Source of the DNA: JABMRP01 sp964444795
GTDB taxonomy: Bacteria > Planctomycetota > Planctomycetia > Pirellulales > Thermoguttaceae
Direction: 5' to 3'
NCBI GenBank assembly: GCA_964444795.1
Contig: CAYUIQ010000030.1
Coordinates: forward strand, 1 to 49,326
Length of the DNA stretch: 49,326 bases
Shown: positions 41,242 to 49,326 of the stretch, piece after piece
Layout of the letters: the number at the start of each line of letters is the position of its first letter
How positions within the stretch are numbered: position 1 is the stretch's first letter
The notes under the pieces: generated by a model
Database searches by the model: none
What the model was told of the DNA's origin: nothing
What the model saw: the letters and a program-made list of their open reading frames with translations, nothing else
Program-made: the position numbers and the translations under genes

Positions 41242-42216
41242 CTAATCGCTAATCGCTAGTCCGCTGCAATACTCGCCCGCCCAGAGTACGGCCTCCGGGG
41301 GAGTCTCGTAAGGCAGGGCACCGGTGCCGACGCAGACGTTCTCGCGGCCGGCGGTGAGGCGGGCGATGCGGTCGATTTCCTCGCGCAATTGGGCGTGGGT
41401 GCCGCGGGAGATGATCTCCGGGGAGGTGTTGACCCGAACGCGCACTTCGGTCCGATCCCAGACCCCGCGCATGAAGGCCGCCTGATCGGTTTCGGCGGGA
41501 CAGATCACGTAGCCCGTGCCCGTCGAGAGGATCGCGTGGAGAATGGGGGCCGTGTCGCCGCCGATGATGCAGGGCACCGGATGGTCGACGATGCGGGCCG
41601 TTTGTTTCAATAGATCTTGCAGGGCGGGCAGTTCGACGGCGCGAAACATGTCCGGCGACAGCAGGGGCGGCGCGGCAGCCGACTCGAAAAACGCGACGTC
41701 CAATCCGGCCGCGCGGATCGCCCGGCAGAATCCGACCTGCCCGCCGACAAGGTGCCCCAGCGCCGCGGCTGTCTCCCGCGGATTCACGAGCGCCTCGCAG
41801 AGAAGGTCATCGAGCCCCAGCAGATTGGCGGCAATGGAAAACGGACCGCTCAGGGGCACCCGGACGTCGGCCTCGGGAAACTCGCAAGCCAGCCGACGGG
41901 CAACGTCGACGACCATCGGCACACGGCCGTCGCGAGCCGGATCGAACGGTTCCAGGCCGGACAGTTCGTCGACCGATCGGCAGACGGGCGTTCCAATGGC
42001 CGGGATGCCCGTTCCGCTGGGCCGGTCCAACACACCGCCGTAGGCCTCGGCCTCGAGGTTGTAGATATCGATCCCCACCACGACCGGCGCGTGACGATAG
42101 CGGCGGTACGCCTCGGCGTGGGCGTCAAAGAGAAGCTCCGCGTCGCGCGAAACGTCCCACGGCGTGCGGCCGATGAGAAACGCGGCATGTTCGTAGATCG
42201 CAGGCGAGAAATCCAC
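41242..42216 (-). CDS. Uroporphyrinogen-decarboxylase-family protein (URO-D/MtbA-like)
   Basis: The 324-residue protein has the URO-D fold signatures: PLSGPFSIAANLLG, FFESAAAPPLLSPDMF, GGDTAPILHAIL and GTGALPYETPPEAV. The arginine-rich N-terminal motif of true uroporphyrinogen decarboxylase was not seen, so a corrinoid or methyl-transfer relative (MtbA/CmuA type) is more likely than the haem enzyme. The start is GTG 42216 with GGGGA upstream. It is the last gene of a tight three-gene unit and follows the 56-residue gene by 15 bp. Confidence 0.82.
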   Translation of the reverse strand: MDFSPAIYEHAAFLIGRTPWDVSRDAELLFDAHAEAYRRYRHAPVVVGIDIYNLEAEAYGGVLDRPSGTGIPAIGTPVCRSVDELSGLEPFDPARDGRVPMVVDVARRLACEFPEADVRVPLSGPFSIAANLLGLDDLLCEALVNPRETAAALGHLVGGQVGFCRAIRAAGLDVAFFESAAAPPLLSPDMFRAVELPALQDLLKQTARIVDHPVPCIIGGDTAPILHAILSTGTGYVICPAETDQAAFMRGVWDRTEVRVRVNTSPEIISRGTHAQLREEIDRIARLTAGRENVCVGTGALPYETPPEAVLWAGEYCSGLAISD

Positions 42217-42231
42217 CGCACGTCCCCAGCG

Positions 42232-42402
42232 TCACTGACTTTTGAGTTTAGCCAACTCGGCCTCGGCGGCGGTGATCTGGTCTTCCAGGCCTTTGAGTTC
42301 GTCCGGATCGTCCATTTGTTGCTTTGAGCCGGCCATCTGCTGTCGCAGCTTCTGCAGCCGGACGTTGAGCGTTTGGATCCTCTTCTTCGCTTTCTTGTCC
42401 AT
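42232..42402 (-). CDS. 56-residue coiled-coil protein
   Basis: The protein is Lys/Gln/Glu-rich with heptad-like leucines (RIQTLNVRLQKLRQQM, LKGLEDQITAAEAELAKL), so one or two helices forming a coiled coil are likely. Its ATG is only four bases after the stop of the CCA-adding enzyme gene, so it is cotranscribed and probably coupled. No function is known. It is missed if only the longer frame starting at 42537 is considered. Confidence 0.75.
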   Translation of the reverse strand: MDKKAKKRIQTLNVRLQKLRQQMAGSKQQMDDPDELKGLEDQITAAEAELAKLKSQ

Positions 42403-42406
42403 GACA

Positions 42407-43663
42407 TCAGCCTGTTTCTTCGAGAATCCCCTTGGCCAGGGCCATCGCCTCGGCTTTGGTTCGAATCTGTCCGTCCAATTGGGCGTCGCGCACGCGAGCC
42501 AGTAACACGCGATAGATCGCCCCGCGGGGCACACCATAGCCGATCAGGTCGTCGCCGGTCAACAGCGGCGGGGGATCCAACTCGGCGGCGGGACGGCGGA
42601 GCATCTCCCGGCAATGGGCCGCTTCGGCCAATTCGCCGCAACCGGCGCGCGCCTTGGCCTCGTGGAGTGCCAGCAGATCGCCGATCCCCCGGGCCACCAG
42701 CAGGGGTTGCAGTTGCGACCATTTCATGCCGGTCGCGCCGCGCAACGCCTCGTGATGCCCGACCAGCCAGGTGAACCGTTTGGTCTGGTCGTTGGACAAC
42801 CGCCATCGGCCGCACGGGTTCGCCGCGGACCGGACGTCGATCAGCGGGTGGAGCAAGGCGGCCAGCGCCAGTGGGAAATCGGGCGACGAAAGCCCGTCGA
42901 GCACGGCCATCGCGTGGTCGAGCCGCGGGGCGGTCGTGTCGTCGTCCGGCATGATCTCGGGCAGGACCGTCGCGGCCAAGCCGGTCTCCAACAGCATCCG
43001 CACGGCCCGGCCGCGGTGCGGACCGGTCAGGGTCCGTTGCATTTCCGCGGCAATCCGCTCGGCACTGACCACGTCAATCCCCTCGGCCATGGCGCGAATC
43101 GCCTCGGCAGTCGTCTCGTCCAGGGCAAAATCCAGTGTGGTGGCAAACCGCACCGCCCGGAGCATGCGGAGCTTGTCCTCGGCAAATCGTTCCCTCGCGT
43201 CGCCGATCGCCCGGATGACCCGCCGCCGGATGTCCGCTTGCCCGTCGACGAAATCGATCACGCGCTGGTCCAGGGGATCGTAGAAGAGGCCGTTGATCGT
43301 GAAATCGCGTCTGGAAGCATCTTCCTCGGCGTTGCTGAAGGAGACGCTGTCGGGATGACGTCCGTCGGTGTAGGCGGCGTCGCGGCGGAACGTGGCCACT
43401 TCGACCGGCCCGGCCGGCTTGGGTCCCAACACGGTGATCACCCCGAAGGCGGCGCCGAGGGCCAGCGTGTGCCGACGCCCGAAAAGACGGCGAATTTCGT
43501 CCGGCGTGGCACCGCTGGCCACGTCGTAGTCCTTGGGCACGCGATCCAGGAGCATGTCGCGCACGCACCCACCCGCCCAATAGGTCTCGAAACCCGCGGC
43601 GCGCAACTGCCGGACCACGTCGACGGCAAATTGACGCTGCTGCGGCGGATCAAGGTCGGGCAT
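42407..43663 (-). CDS. cca: CCA tRNA nucleotidyltransferase
   Basis: The 418-residue protein shows class II features: YWAGGCVRDMLLDRVPKDYDVASGA (nucleotidyltransferase GG-x-VRD and DxD), RRDFTINGLFYDP (basic motif B), FAEDKLRMLRAVRFATTLDF (motif D) and a C-terminal RNA-binding part. It adds CCA to tRNA 3' ends in the cytoplasm. This fits the two tRNA genes of the window, which lack encoded CCA. ATG 43663 is the start. It is the first gene of a unit with the coiled-coil and URO-D-like genes. Confidence 0.93.
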   Translation of the reverse strand: MPDLDPPQQRQFAVDVVRQLRAAGFETYWAGGCVRDMLLDRVPKDYDVASGATPDEIRRLFGRRHTLALGAAFGVITVLGPKPAGPVEVATFRRDAAYTDGRHPDSVSFSNAEEDASRRDFTINGLFYDPLDQRVIDFVDGQADIRRRVIRAIGDARERFAEDKLRMLRAVRFATTLDFALDETTAEAIRAMAEGIDVVSAERIAAEMQRTLTGPHRGRAVRMLLETGLAATVLPEIMPDDDTTAPRLDHAMAVLDGLSSPDFPLALAALLHPLIDVRSAANPCGRWRLSNDQTKRFTWLVGHHEALRGATGMKWSQLQPLLVARGIGDLLALHEAKARAGCGELAEAAHCREMLRRPAAELDPPPLLTGDDLIGYGVPRGAIYRVLLARVRDAQLDGQIRTKAEAMALAKGILEETG

Positions 43664-44192
43664 AAGGCCGGGCCGTGGAGAAAAGGCGCTGGACAGGACG
43701 GTTACCGTGGGGTAGATAACGTGAGTGCTCTGCCCCTGCGCCGCATTCTCACCCAGTCAGCGCCTTTCTGTCAAGAAAGGGCGTCCCTTCCGTAAAGAAA
43801 GAAGGTGGTGCCGACCCGGGCGGAGTCAAGACCTGGCAGACCGACCCCCTCATACAGACTACCACTAAGGAGTCGGCAGCCGCGTCTTTGTAATGATATT
43901 GGGGGGGATGGAATCGTGGTTCCGTGGTTGGAGTGCCCCATTCGGGGTGTGGCGATATCAAGAGCGGGGGTAAAAAAACGGATTATTGTTTGACAAGGGT
44001 TGTGCCGAGAAGATAGAATCAACGGCGGAATGGGCCAAGAATGTTCTTGGGTCCGATACGGAAGGGAAGAGGCTGCGGCGCGAACCGCATTTTTCCTTAT
44101 CCCCGGTTTTCTCTCGGGCGTTTTCCGTATCGGCGGCCGTATTGGCCGCTCGCGTTTCCTTATTTTTCCTCTTATTTCGAAGGAGTGATGTG
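43664..44192. other. Divergent intergenic region of cca and the DUF1559 gene
   Basis: No gene was recognised. It holds the promoter at 43990-44019, a hairpin near 43758-43781 with TTTCT/AGAAA arms, and a 170-nt leader of the DUF1559 gene. A frame reading into that gene from 43986 is open by chance. Confidence 0.55.
43990..44019 (+). promoter_or_regulatory. Sigma-70-type promoter of the DUF1559 gene
   Basis: TTGACA (43990-43995) and TAGAAT (44014-44019) are 18 bp apart. Transcription would start near 44026, giving an untranslated leader of about 165 nt. Confidence 0.75.
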
Positions 44193-45269
44193 ATGACTGT
44201 ACAACATGAGAAGCGAGGGTTTACCCTCGTGGAGCTGTTGGTGGTGATTGCCATCATCGGCATCCTGATCGCCCTGCTTTTGCCGGCGGTCCAGATGGTG
44301 CGCGAGGCTGCACGCCGAGCCGCATGCACCAACAACCTCAAGCAGCTTGGTACGGCGATGCACAACTTTGCCAGCCGCAAGAAGACTTTCCCGGCGTCGT
44401 GGAAGGTCAGGCGAGACTTGGCCTCGGGCGGCCAAATCCAGAACGAGGAAGGCTGGAGTTGGATTTTCCAGATTCTGCCGGAGATGGAAAACAAGGCGGT
44501 CTACGAACTGGTCGACATGCGTACCGAGAAGCCGAGCGGGCTGTTTGGACCGTATGCCGGCAGCAGTAGCTCGCAGGGCGCCCTGGAAGTGCAGAATACG
44601 GCGATCGGCGAGTTGATCTGTCCGAGCTATCAAGGGCCTCGATACGCGGATTCCGATAGCAAGTTTGGCGCGCTGACGACCTACAAGGGCATGGGAGCAA
44701 CCCACCTCGGAAGTCTCGCCAAGAACTACCCGGGCGGCGGCAGTTCCGCCGACTACCTGGATAGCAGCACGAGCAAGCATCCCGATGGGGCCATCTACCC
44801 GGGACGCAATCACAAGCCGGAAGACTTCAAGCGGGACGGTACCTCGCGAACGGTCATGGTCACCGAGACCAAGGAAGAGCAGATGGCCCAATGGCCCTGC
44901 GGTAGCCAGGCGTCGCTCGTCGGTCTTCCCTCCGGGACCATTTCGAATTCGGTCGGTGGTGGTTCGCTCAACGTTAGCTACTACTGCCCCACGGGGTTTG
45001 ACCTGGCTTTCGGCGACGACACGCAAGTCTCCCAGCCGAGAACCTACCTCGATATGGACGCCATCGACCCCAACGACAACCTGAATCCTTACGAAGACTC
45101 CCAGTACAACGGTATCTGGGGTCCCAGTAGCGATCACCCGGGTGCGGTCAACCACCTGTTCGTCGACGCCAACGTGCAGACGGTGAGCACGGACATCGAT
45201 TCGGCCCTGTACATGTTCCTGATCACTCGCGATGGTGGCGACCCCACCGGCGAGTTCTTCAAGGACTAA
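44193..45269 (+). CDS. DUF1559 pilin-like protein with type IV prepilin signal
   Basis: The 358-residue protein has the prepilin N-terminus KRGFTLVELLVVIAIIG (cleavage after Gly) followed by ILIALLLPAVQMVREAARR, then the DUF1559 body with CTNNLKQLGTAMHNF near the start and HLFVDANVQTVS near the end. Such proteins are expanded in planctomycetes and are thought to be exported surface or pseudopilin-like proteins. ATG 44193 was chosen because AAGGAG lies 7 nt upstream; the longer frame from 43986 lacks a ribosome site and would bury the signal peptide. A terminator follows at 45338. Confidence 0.93.
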   Translation: MTVQHEKRGFTLVELLVVIAIIGILIALLLPAVQMVREAARRAACTNNLKQLGTAMHNFASRKKTFPASWKVRRDLASGGQIQNEEGWSWIFQILPEMENKAVYELVDMRTEKPSGLFGPYAGSSSSQGALEVQNTAIGELICPSYQGPRYADSDSKFGALTTYKGMGATHLGSLAKNYPGGGSSADYLDSSTSKHPDGAIYPGRNHKPEDFKRDGTSRTVMVTETKEEQMAQWPCGSQASLVGLPSGTISNSVGGGSLNVSYYCPTGFDLAFGDDTQVSQPRTYLDMDAIDPNDNLNPYEDSQYNGIWGPSSDHPGAVNHLFVDANVQTVSTDIDSALYMFLITRDGGDPTGEFFKD

Positions 45270-45337
45270 CCAGCCGGTCGAGCCAAGAGCCCGCCGCGGT
45301 GGGCTTTTCGGGCTCCTCCGCCGGTTCCAACGAAAAC

Positions 45338-45376
45338 GGCCGTCGCTCCTGAAGCGGGAGCGGCGGCCTTTCTTTT
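45338..45376 (+). terminator. Intrinsic terminator of the DUF1559 gene
   Basis: GGCCG-T-CGCTCC (45338-45349) pairs with GGAGCG-G-CGGCC (45357-45368), with one G-T pair, and is followed by TTTCTTTT. Confidence 0.85.
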
Positions 45377-45383
45377 GGATCGT

Positions 45384-45469
45384 TCGTTTAACGCCCAGCC
45401 GAAGGCGCCGGCTTCCACGATACGCGGCTTCCACGCAACGGCCGGCGCCTTCGGCTGGGCGTTAAACGA
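45384..45469. repeat. 29-bp perfect inverted repeat with 28-nt loop
   Basis: The arms 45384-45412 and 45441-45469 are exact reverse complements (TCGTTTAACGCCCAGCC... outward, ending GCCGGC). The loop holds the direct repeat CTTCCACG twice. It sits between the ends of two convergent genes and has no T run. It may be an interspersed palindromic element or a shared 3'-end structure. Confidence 0.85.
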
Positions 45470-45504
45470 CTAGGCCGCACTGCCCAAGAGTGGCGATGCC
45501 GTCG

Positions 45505-46827
45505 CTACGGCAAATCAATGTTCTCGAACTCGTACGCAAACTGCCGCGAGACGATCAGGCCCGGGGTCTTGTAGACAAACGTGTGCTTCTCGGGGGGATC
45601 GTCCAGGGAGAAGAAATAGCGCAGCCCGACTTCGCTTTCCGTCTGCCGCGTGGGATGGCAACCGGCATGGGCAATCGGTTTTCCGTCGGCGTCTTCCAGG
45701 TAGGCTTCGTTGTGGAGGATCCACGCGCGATGCGATTCCAGGGCCTTGCCCGCCTCGTCGTAACGCACGCGCATGAGAACTTCCCAAACCTGGTTGTTGC
45801 GACGCACTTGTTCGAGGATGACCGTCGCGCCGGCGATTCTCGTGGAGCGGTCCTTGGCGGTGAGCAGATCGCCGAATCGAAACGTTTCGATCCGCCCCGG
45901 CACCATGGCCGTCAGCGTTCCCCGCAACTTGGCAATCTGCTTGACCTCGCGCGAGGGCAGGGCCAGGGGGATCTTCAATTCGGTTGCCGTGGCGCTGGGG
46001 TCGACCCGGGCTTCCAGAACGACCCCTTCGGTATCGCCGTCCAGTGACCGGCCGTTTTCGTCCACCGCCTTGGTATCCGACAGACGCTGCGAGATACCGA
46101 TCGGCACCAGTCGCGGTTCCCAGGCGACCTCCAAGGCCACTTGCAGTCGCCGGGTTTGCGGATTGCGGAGATCGCGGCGGGCGGTCACGGTGGTGGCCTC
46201 AATGCGAAACGGCCCGCTGTAGGCGGCATGGGAACCACGCTCGCGCTCGGTATCCGGGCGGTTGACCACCGCAATGGCGCCCTTCTGGCCGTAGGGATAA
46301 ACGGTCAGCCCGGCCTCGTCCAGGACCCGGTCCAACGCTTCCCAAAACGGCCGGTCCTTGATCGCCACGGTCAACTCCGGATCGGTCACCGGCTGGCCGA
46401 ACTGGCCGCGAAAATCGACGATCGGATTGCCCGTCTGTTGGGCGATCGACTCGAAGATCTTCGACAAGCGTTGCGGGCCGGCGGGCAACGAGACGCGGGA
46501 TTCCCCGGCGGCGGCCAACGCGGCGGCGCGCTGCAGTTTTTGGCCAATCCGCTCCAGCCGCAGGCGGACATCGGCCGGGGTTCGCTGTGTCGGCTGCGGC
46601 AGAAGGTCGAGAACGGCCGGACCGAGCCCGATCAGCGCTTCCTCCGCCTCGTCACGCGCGGCCTTGCTGTCGGCCTCAAGCTGACGCACCCACCGGCGGA
46701 CTAGCAATTCCGATGGCAGTTCCGGCGAAGCAGCCGCCCGCGGCGATGGGGGAGCCTCCGCCGTATCGCTCGGCGCGGGCCCCTGACCCAGGAGCGTACA
46801 GCCACTTAGCAACAGAATATGAAACAC
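45505..46827 (-). CDS. Hypothetical lipoprotein
   Basis: The 440-residue protein starts MFHILLLSGCTLLGQG: a very short signal peptide with lipobox LLSGC (Cys at 10), so it is probably an anchored envelope protein. GTG 46827 was chosen because GGAGGTG lies 5 nt upstream, against an ATG at 46869 without a ribosome site. The body has a helical region with LEADSKAARDEAEEALIGLG (about 45-65), then a part resembling an STN-like fold (LSKIFESIAQQTGNPIVDF, PFWEALDRVLDEAGLTVY) and a beta-rich C-terminus. No family name can be given. Confidence 0.75.
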   Translation of the reverse strand: MFHILLLSGCTLLGQGPAPSDTAEAPPSPRAAASPELPSELLVRRWVRQLEADSKAARDEAEEALIGLGPAVLDLLPQPTQRTPADVRLRLERIGQKLQRAAALAAAGESRVSLPAGPQRLSKIFESIAQQTGNPIVDFRGQFGQPVTDPELTVAIKDRPFWEALDRVLDEAGLTVYPYGQKGAIAVVNRPDTERERGSHAAYSGPFRIEATTVTARRDLRNPQTRRLQVALEVAWEPRLVPIGISQRLSDTKAVDENGRSLDGDTEGVVLEARVDPSATATELKIPLALPSREVKQIAKLRGTLTAMVPGRIETFRFGDLLTAKDRSTRIAGATVILEQVRRNNQVWEVLMRVRYDEAGKALESHRAWILHNEAYLEDADGKPIAHAGCHPTRQTESEVGLRYFFSLDDPPEKHTFVYKTPGLIVSRQFAYEFENIDLP

Positions 46828-46960
46828 GACGGCACCTCCATGGAACAGAACGTCAACCACGCCCCCCATCCATTGTAGGGGATTAATCGCCGGATATCCG
46901 GTTTTCTATTCCAATCGAACCGTCCCAGCCGCGCCATCCGCCATGACCGGACCCCATTTC

Positions 46961-46989
46961 TTGACTACCGGGGGATCCTATCCTATACA
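46961..46989 (+). promoter_or_regulatory. Sigma-70-type promoter of the coiled-coil gene
   Basis: TTGACT (46961-46966) and TATACA (46984-46989) are 17 bp apart. The untranslated leader would be about 130 nt. Confidence 0.72.
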
Positions 46990-47009
46990 AATGTTGGAAA
47001 GTGGAAACA

Positions 47010-47030
47010 TTTCAGGGAGCCTCCCTGAAA
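47010..47030. promoter_or_regulatory. Perfect 21-bp palindrome in the leader of the coiled-coil gene
   Basis: TTTCAGGGAG-C-CTCCCTGAAA lies about 15 bp after the expected transcription start. It may be an operator or a 5' hairpin. Its outer TTCAGG/CCTGAA half-sites resemble the repeat at 5462-5476. Confidence 0.5.
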
Positions 47031-47122
47031 CGACCGTTGACCTCTCGCCACGCACCCCTTCGGCGCTGGCGGCAGATCGTTGTTTACCCATGTTTTCTCG
47101 ATAGACCTTGGACCCGGCGGCC

Positions 47123-49326
47123 ATGGACGTCCCGCTCTCCGCGACATCCTCCCATCCAGACGCTACGGACGAATTCGCCGATGCGCTCGCGTTGCAGCGG
47201 GCCAAGGCGCAGGAGTTTCTGGCTGCGCATCGGGAGCGAATGACTCGCGCCGAAACCGATCTGACGGCCGGCGTGCAAGCCTTGGCCGGCCAGCTTGTCG
47301 AGCAGCAAGCCGAGGCCGCTCGCACCACCGAGGAAATCGAACAGCGTCTTGAGTCGCTCCAGGCACGGGCCGAGCAACTGGAGACACTCGAGGGCGAACT
47401 CCAAGGCCTTCAGAAGAACGTCGACGACGCCGAATCGCAACTGCGTCAAGACCAGCAGGCCGTCGCGGAGACCACCCAAGAGCAAGAGGCCGAATCCCAG
47501 CGCCTGGCTATTCTCGGCCAGGAGTTGGAGGAGCATTCGGCCCAACTGCAAGAGCAACAACGCCAACTCGAAGCCGACCAAACGGAAACTCGCAACCAAC
47601 GCGACCGGATCGCCCAAGAACTCAAGCAGCAACGGGCGGCCCAACGGGAGGAAATCGAGCAGCTTCGCCAGGAACTCGAGCAGCGCGACACGAGCGAGCA
47701 AAATCGCCTCGAAGAAGAATTACAGACCGCCGCCGGACGTGCCGTCGAACTGTCCGGAAAACTCGACAAGCTCCGGCCGCAACTGGCCGAGCAGACCGCC
47801 GCACGCGAGACCCTCCAGGCCGAGCGCGACCGGCTCGATGAGGAACTCGGCCAGACGCGTCAGCAACTCGACGAACGGTCCGTCGCGATGGAAGCTCTGC
47901 AAGCCGATCAGGGCCAACTCGTCGAAGAACTCCAGCAACAACGCGATCAACTCGCCGAGCAGACCGCCGCACGCGAGACCCTCCAGGCCGAGCGCGACCG
48001 GCTCGATGAGGAACTCGGCCAGACGCGTCAGCAACTCGACGAACGGTCCGTCGCGATGGAAGCTCTGCAAGCCGATCAGGGCCAACTCGTCGAAGAACTC
48101 CAGCAACAACGCGATCAACTCGCCGAGCAGACCGCCGCCCGCGAGACCCTCCAGACCGATCGCGACCGGTTGGAAGAGGAACTCGGTCGGACGCGCTGGC
48201 AACTCGACGAGCGGTCCGCCTCGCTGGAAGCCCTACAGACCGATCACGACCAACTGGCCGAGCAACTTCCGCGGCAACGCGATCAACTGGCCGAGCAAAT
48301 CACCGCCCGGGAAACACTCCAGACCCAGCTCGACAAACTCGAAGAGGAACATGACAAGACTTGTCGTCAACTCGACGAGCGGTCGGCTGCGATGGAAGCC
48401 CTGCAAGGCGATCAGGCCCAACTCGCCGGGGAACTCCAACAAAAGCAGGAGTTGGCATCCCAACTGGAGGCCACCGAAGCCGAGCGCGATCAACTCCAAC
48501 GGGCTCACGAAGCTAGCGAGTCGACCATTGCCCAGCAGGCGGCCGAACTGGAGACTCTCCGCGGCGAAACCGAGCAGGGCGGCGAGGCGCTCGATCAATT
48601 GCGTAGGCAGGCCCAGGAGAACGCCGAGGAACTGGAATCGGCACACCGCCACGAGGAAGAACTGAAGACCGAGTTGGCGTCTTCCCGCGAGACGTGCGAG
48701 CAACTCGAAGAGCAACTCGAAAACGGGTCCTCCGGCGGCGAGGTGGATGCCGAAGAGCTATCCGGCCTTCGCCAGGAGCGCGACGCTCTGCTCGACAAAC
48801 TGGCCGAAGCCGAACGCGGCCGAGATGCCGTCGAACGGCAGTTGGAGGAAGCCCGCGAGTCGGGCTCCGCCGAGAGCCAAGACAGCGACGCGCGCCGCCG
48901 CTACGAGATGGCGATGGAGGACGTTCGGGAGTTGAAGGACGCGAATCGCGAACTGGAAGCGAAGCTGGAGGCCGCCGCCGCAGCGCCCGCGGCAAAAGCC
49001 ACCGGCGGTGGTGAGACGCTGGATTGGGAAGCCCAGAAAGCTCGTATCCTCGCCGCGCTGGACGAGGAATTCGAAGAAGAAGACGAGGAAGACTCCCAGC
49101 AGAAACTGAAGATCGAAGAGGTCGTCCAAACCACCGAGAAAGCGCTGACCGAGAAGAACAACGAAATCGAAGAGCTCAAGGAGCTATTGGCCAGCCAGAG
49201 CGGAAACCTGGGGGCCGTGGCCGTCGGTGCCGCCGCGCTGGGAGAAATGCTCGATCAAGACGCCATCGTTCGCGAGGAACGAGAGAATCTCAAACTCCTT
49301 CAGGAGCAAGCTCTCGAGAAGCTCCG
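47123..49326 (+). CDS. Large coiled-coil protein (3' end outside the window)
   Basis: At least 734 codons are open to the right edge. The start is ATG 47123: the same frame has a TAG at 47102-47104 and only a TTG at 47108 in between. No ribosome site is evident. Almost all of it is a Gln/Glu/Leu-rich coiled coil with no transmembrane segment, resembling SMC- or tropomyosin-like rods. A tandem array of 56-residue units lies at about residues 222-445. Near the edge the text changes to LDWEAQKARILAALDEEF, an acidic EEEDEED run and SGNLGAVAVGAAALGEMLDQ, a more conserved-looking part. Function is unknown; a cytoskeletal or scaffold role is possible. Confidence 0.88.
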   Translation, partial: MDVPLSATSSHPDATDEFADALALQRAKAQEFLAAHRERMTRAETDLTAGVQALAGQLVEQQAEAARTTEEIEQRLESLQARAEQLETLEGELQGLQKNVDDAESQLRQDQQAVAETTQEQEAESQRLAILGQELEEHSAQLQEQQRQLEADQTETRNQRDRIAQELKQQRAAQREEIEQLRQELEQRDTSEQNRLEEELQTAAGRAVELSGKLDKLRPQLAEQTAARETLQAERDRLDEELGQTRQQLDERSVAMEALQADQGQLVEELQQQRDQLAEQTAARETLQAERDRLDEELGQTRQQLDERSVAMEALQADQGQLVEELQQQRDQLAEQTAARETLQTDRDRLEEELGRTRWQLDERSASLEALQTDHDQLAEQLPRQRDQLAEQITARETLQTQLDKLEEEHDKTCRQLDERSAAMEALQGDQAQLAGELQQKQELASQLEATEAERDQLQRAHEASESTIAQQAAELETLRGETEQGGEALDQLRRQAQENAEELESAHRHEEELKTELASSRETCEQLEEQLENGSSGGEVDAEELSGLRQERDALLDKLAEAERGRDAVERQLEEARESGSAESQDSDARRRYEMAMEDVRELKDANRELEAKLEAAAAAPAAKATGGGETLDWEAQKARILAALDEEFEEEDEEDSQQKLKIEEVVQTTEKALTEKNNEIEELKELLASQSGNLGAVAVGAAALGEMLDQDAIVREERENLKLLQEQALEKL
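47787..48458 (+). repeat. Four tandem 168-bp units in the coiled-coil gene
   Basis: Units start at 47787, 47955, 48123 and 48291. Units 1 and 2 are identical over all 168 bases; units 3 and 4 are diverged but align without gaps. 168 bp is 56 codons, exactly eight heptads, so the coiled-coil register is kept. Confidence 0.92.

Noticed and set aside
41242..42216. Haem-pathway uroporphyrinogen decarboxylase (hemE)
   Set aside because: The N-terminal arginine motif of HemE is not seen and the genomic context is not haem synthesis.
47295..48665. 456-codon plus-strand frame in another phase
   Set aside because: It is Ser/Arg/Asn-rich and out of phase with the coiled-coil frame from 47123, which has the heptad pattern and stays open to the edge.

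Overview
The window comes from a planctomycete chromosome, most likely a Pirellulales-type member. The evidence is three large Ser/Thr kinases with extracellular sensor regions, an ECF sigma factor next to an anti-sigma-like zinc-finger kinase, a BlaI/M56 pair with a very large ectodomain, a DUF1559 pilin-like protein, formylglycine-generating-enzyme-like (FGE-like) and PD40 modules fused to a kinase, and high GC content. No transposase, prophage or CRISPR array was seen. Genes are named from protein motifs read by eye; no database search was run.

Layout. 1-4.4 kb: 3' part of a kinase-FGE-PD40-FGE gene (cut by the left edge) and an in-frame remnant after its stop. 4.4-5.3 kb: RNase P RNA, tail to tail with a ribbon-helix-helix gene. 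5.9-10.1 kb: a kinase with a beta-helix-like ectodomain, tRNA-Val(UAC), and a ThiI-like PP-loop protein. 10.4 kb: a lysine-repeat, histone-tail-like gene. 11.8-16 kb: a radical SAM/B12 protein and a five-PAS soluble histidine kinase as one minus-strand unit. 16.5 kb: initiator tRNA. 17-19.3 kb: a membrane-anchored toroid protein and a small Cys/HhH protein. 19.4-30.6 kb: blaI and a 3592-residue M56 protein joined by an ATGA overlap. 30.9-37.3 kb: an ECF sigma factor and a 1906-residue zinc-finger kinase. 38.4-40.7 kb: two small membrane proteins and TrkA. 41.2-43.7 kb: CCA-adding enzyme, a 56-residue coiled coil, and a uroporphyrinogen-decarboxylase-like protein. 44-49.3 kb: a DUF1559 protein, a long hairpin, a lipoprotein, and the start of a large coiled-coil gene that runs off the right edge.

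How the genes work together. The central part (19.4-37.3 kb) looks like a double envelope-sensing locus. One arm is BlaI/M56, where proteolysis would relieve repression. The other is ECF sigma plus a kinase carrying a zinc-binding anti-sigma motif. The ectodomains of the M56 protein and the kinase share a homologous module. The kinase ectodomain also carries STN-, GspG- and SecD-head-like segments, which resemble parts of secretion machines. Three copies of an inverted repeat lie upstream of blaI, and the sigma gene and the kinase gene have matching promoter-like elements. The tRNA genes do not encode CCA, which fits the presence of the CCA-adding enzyme.
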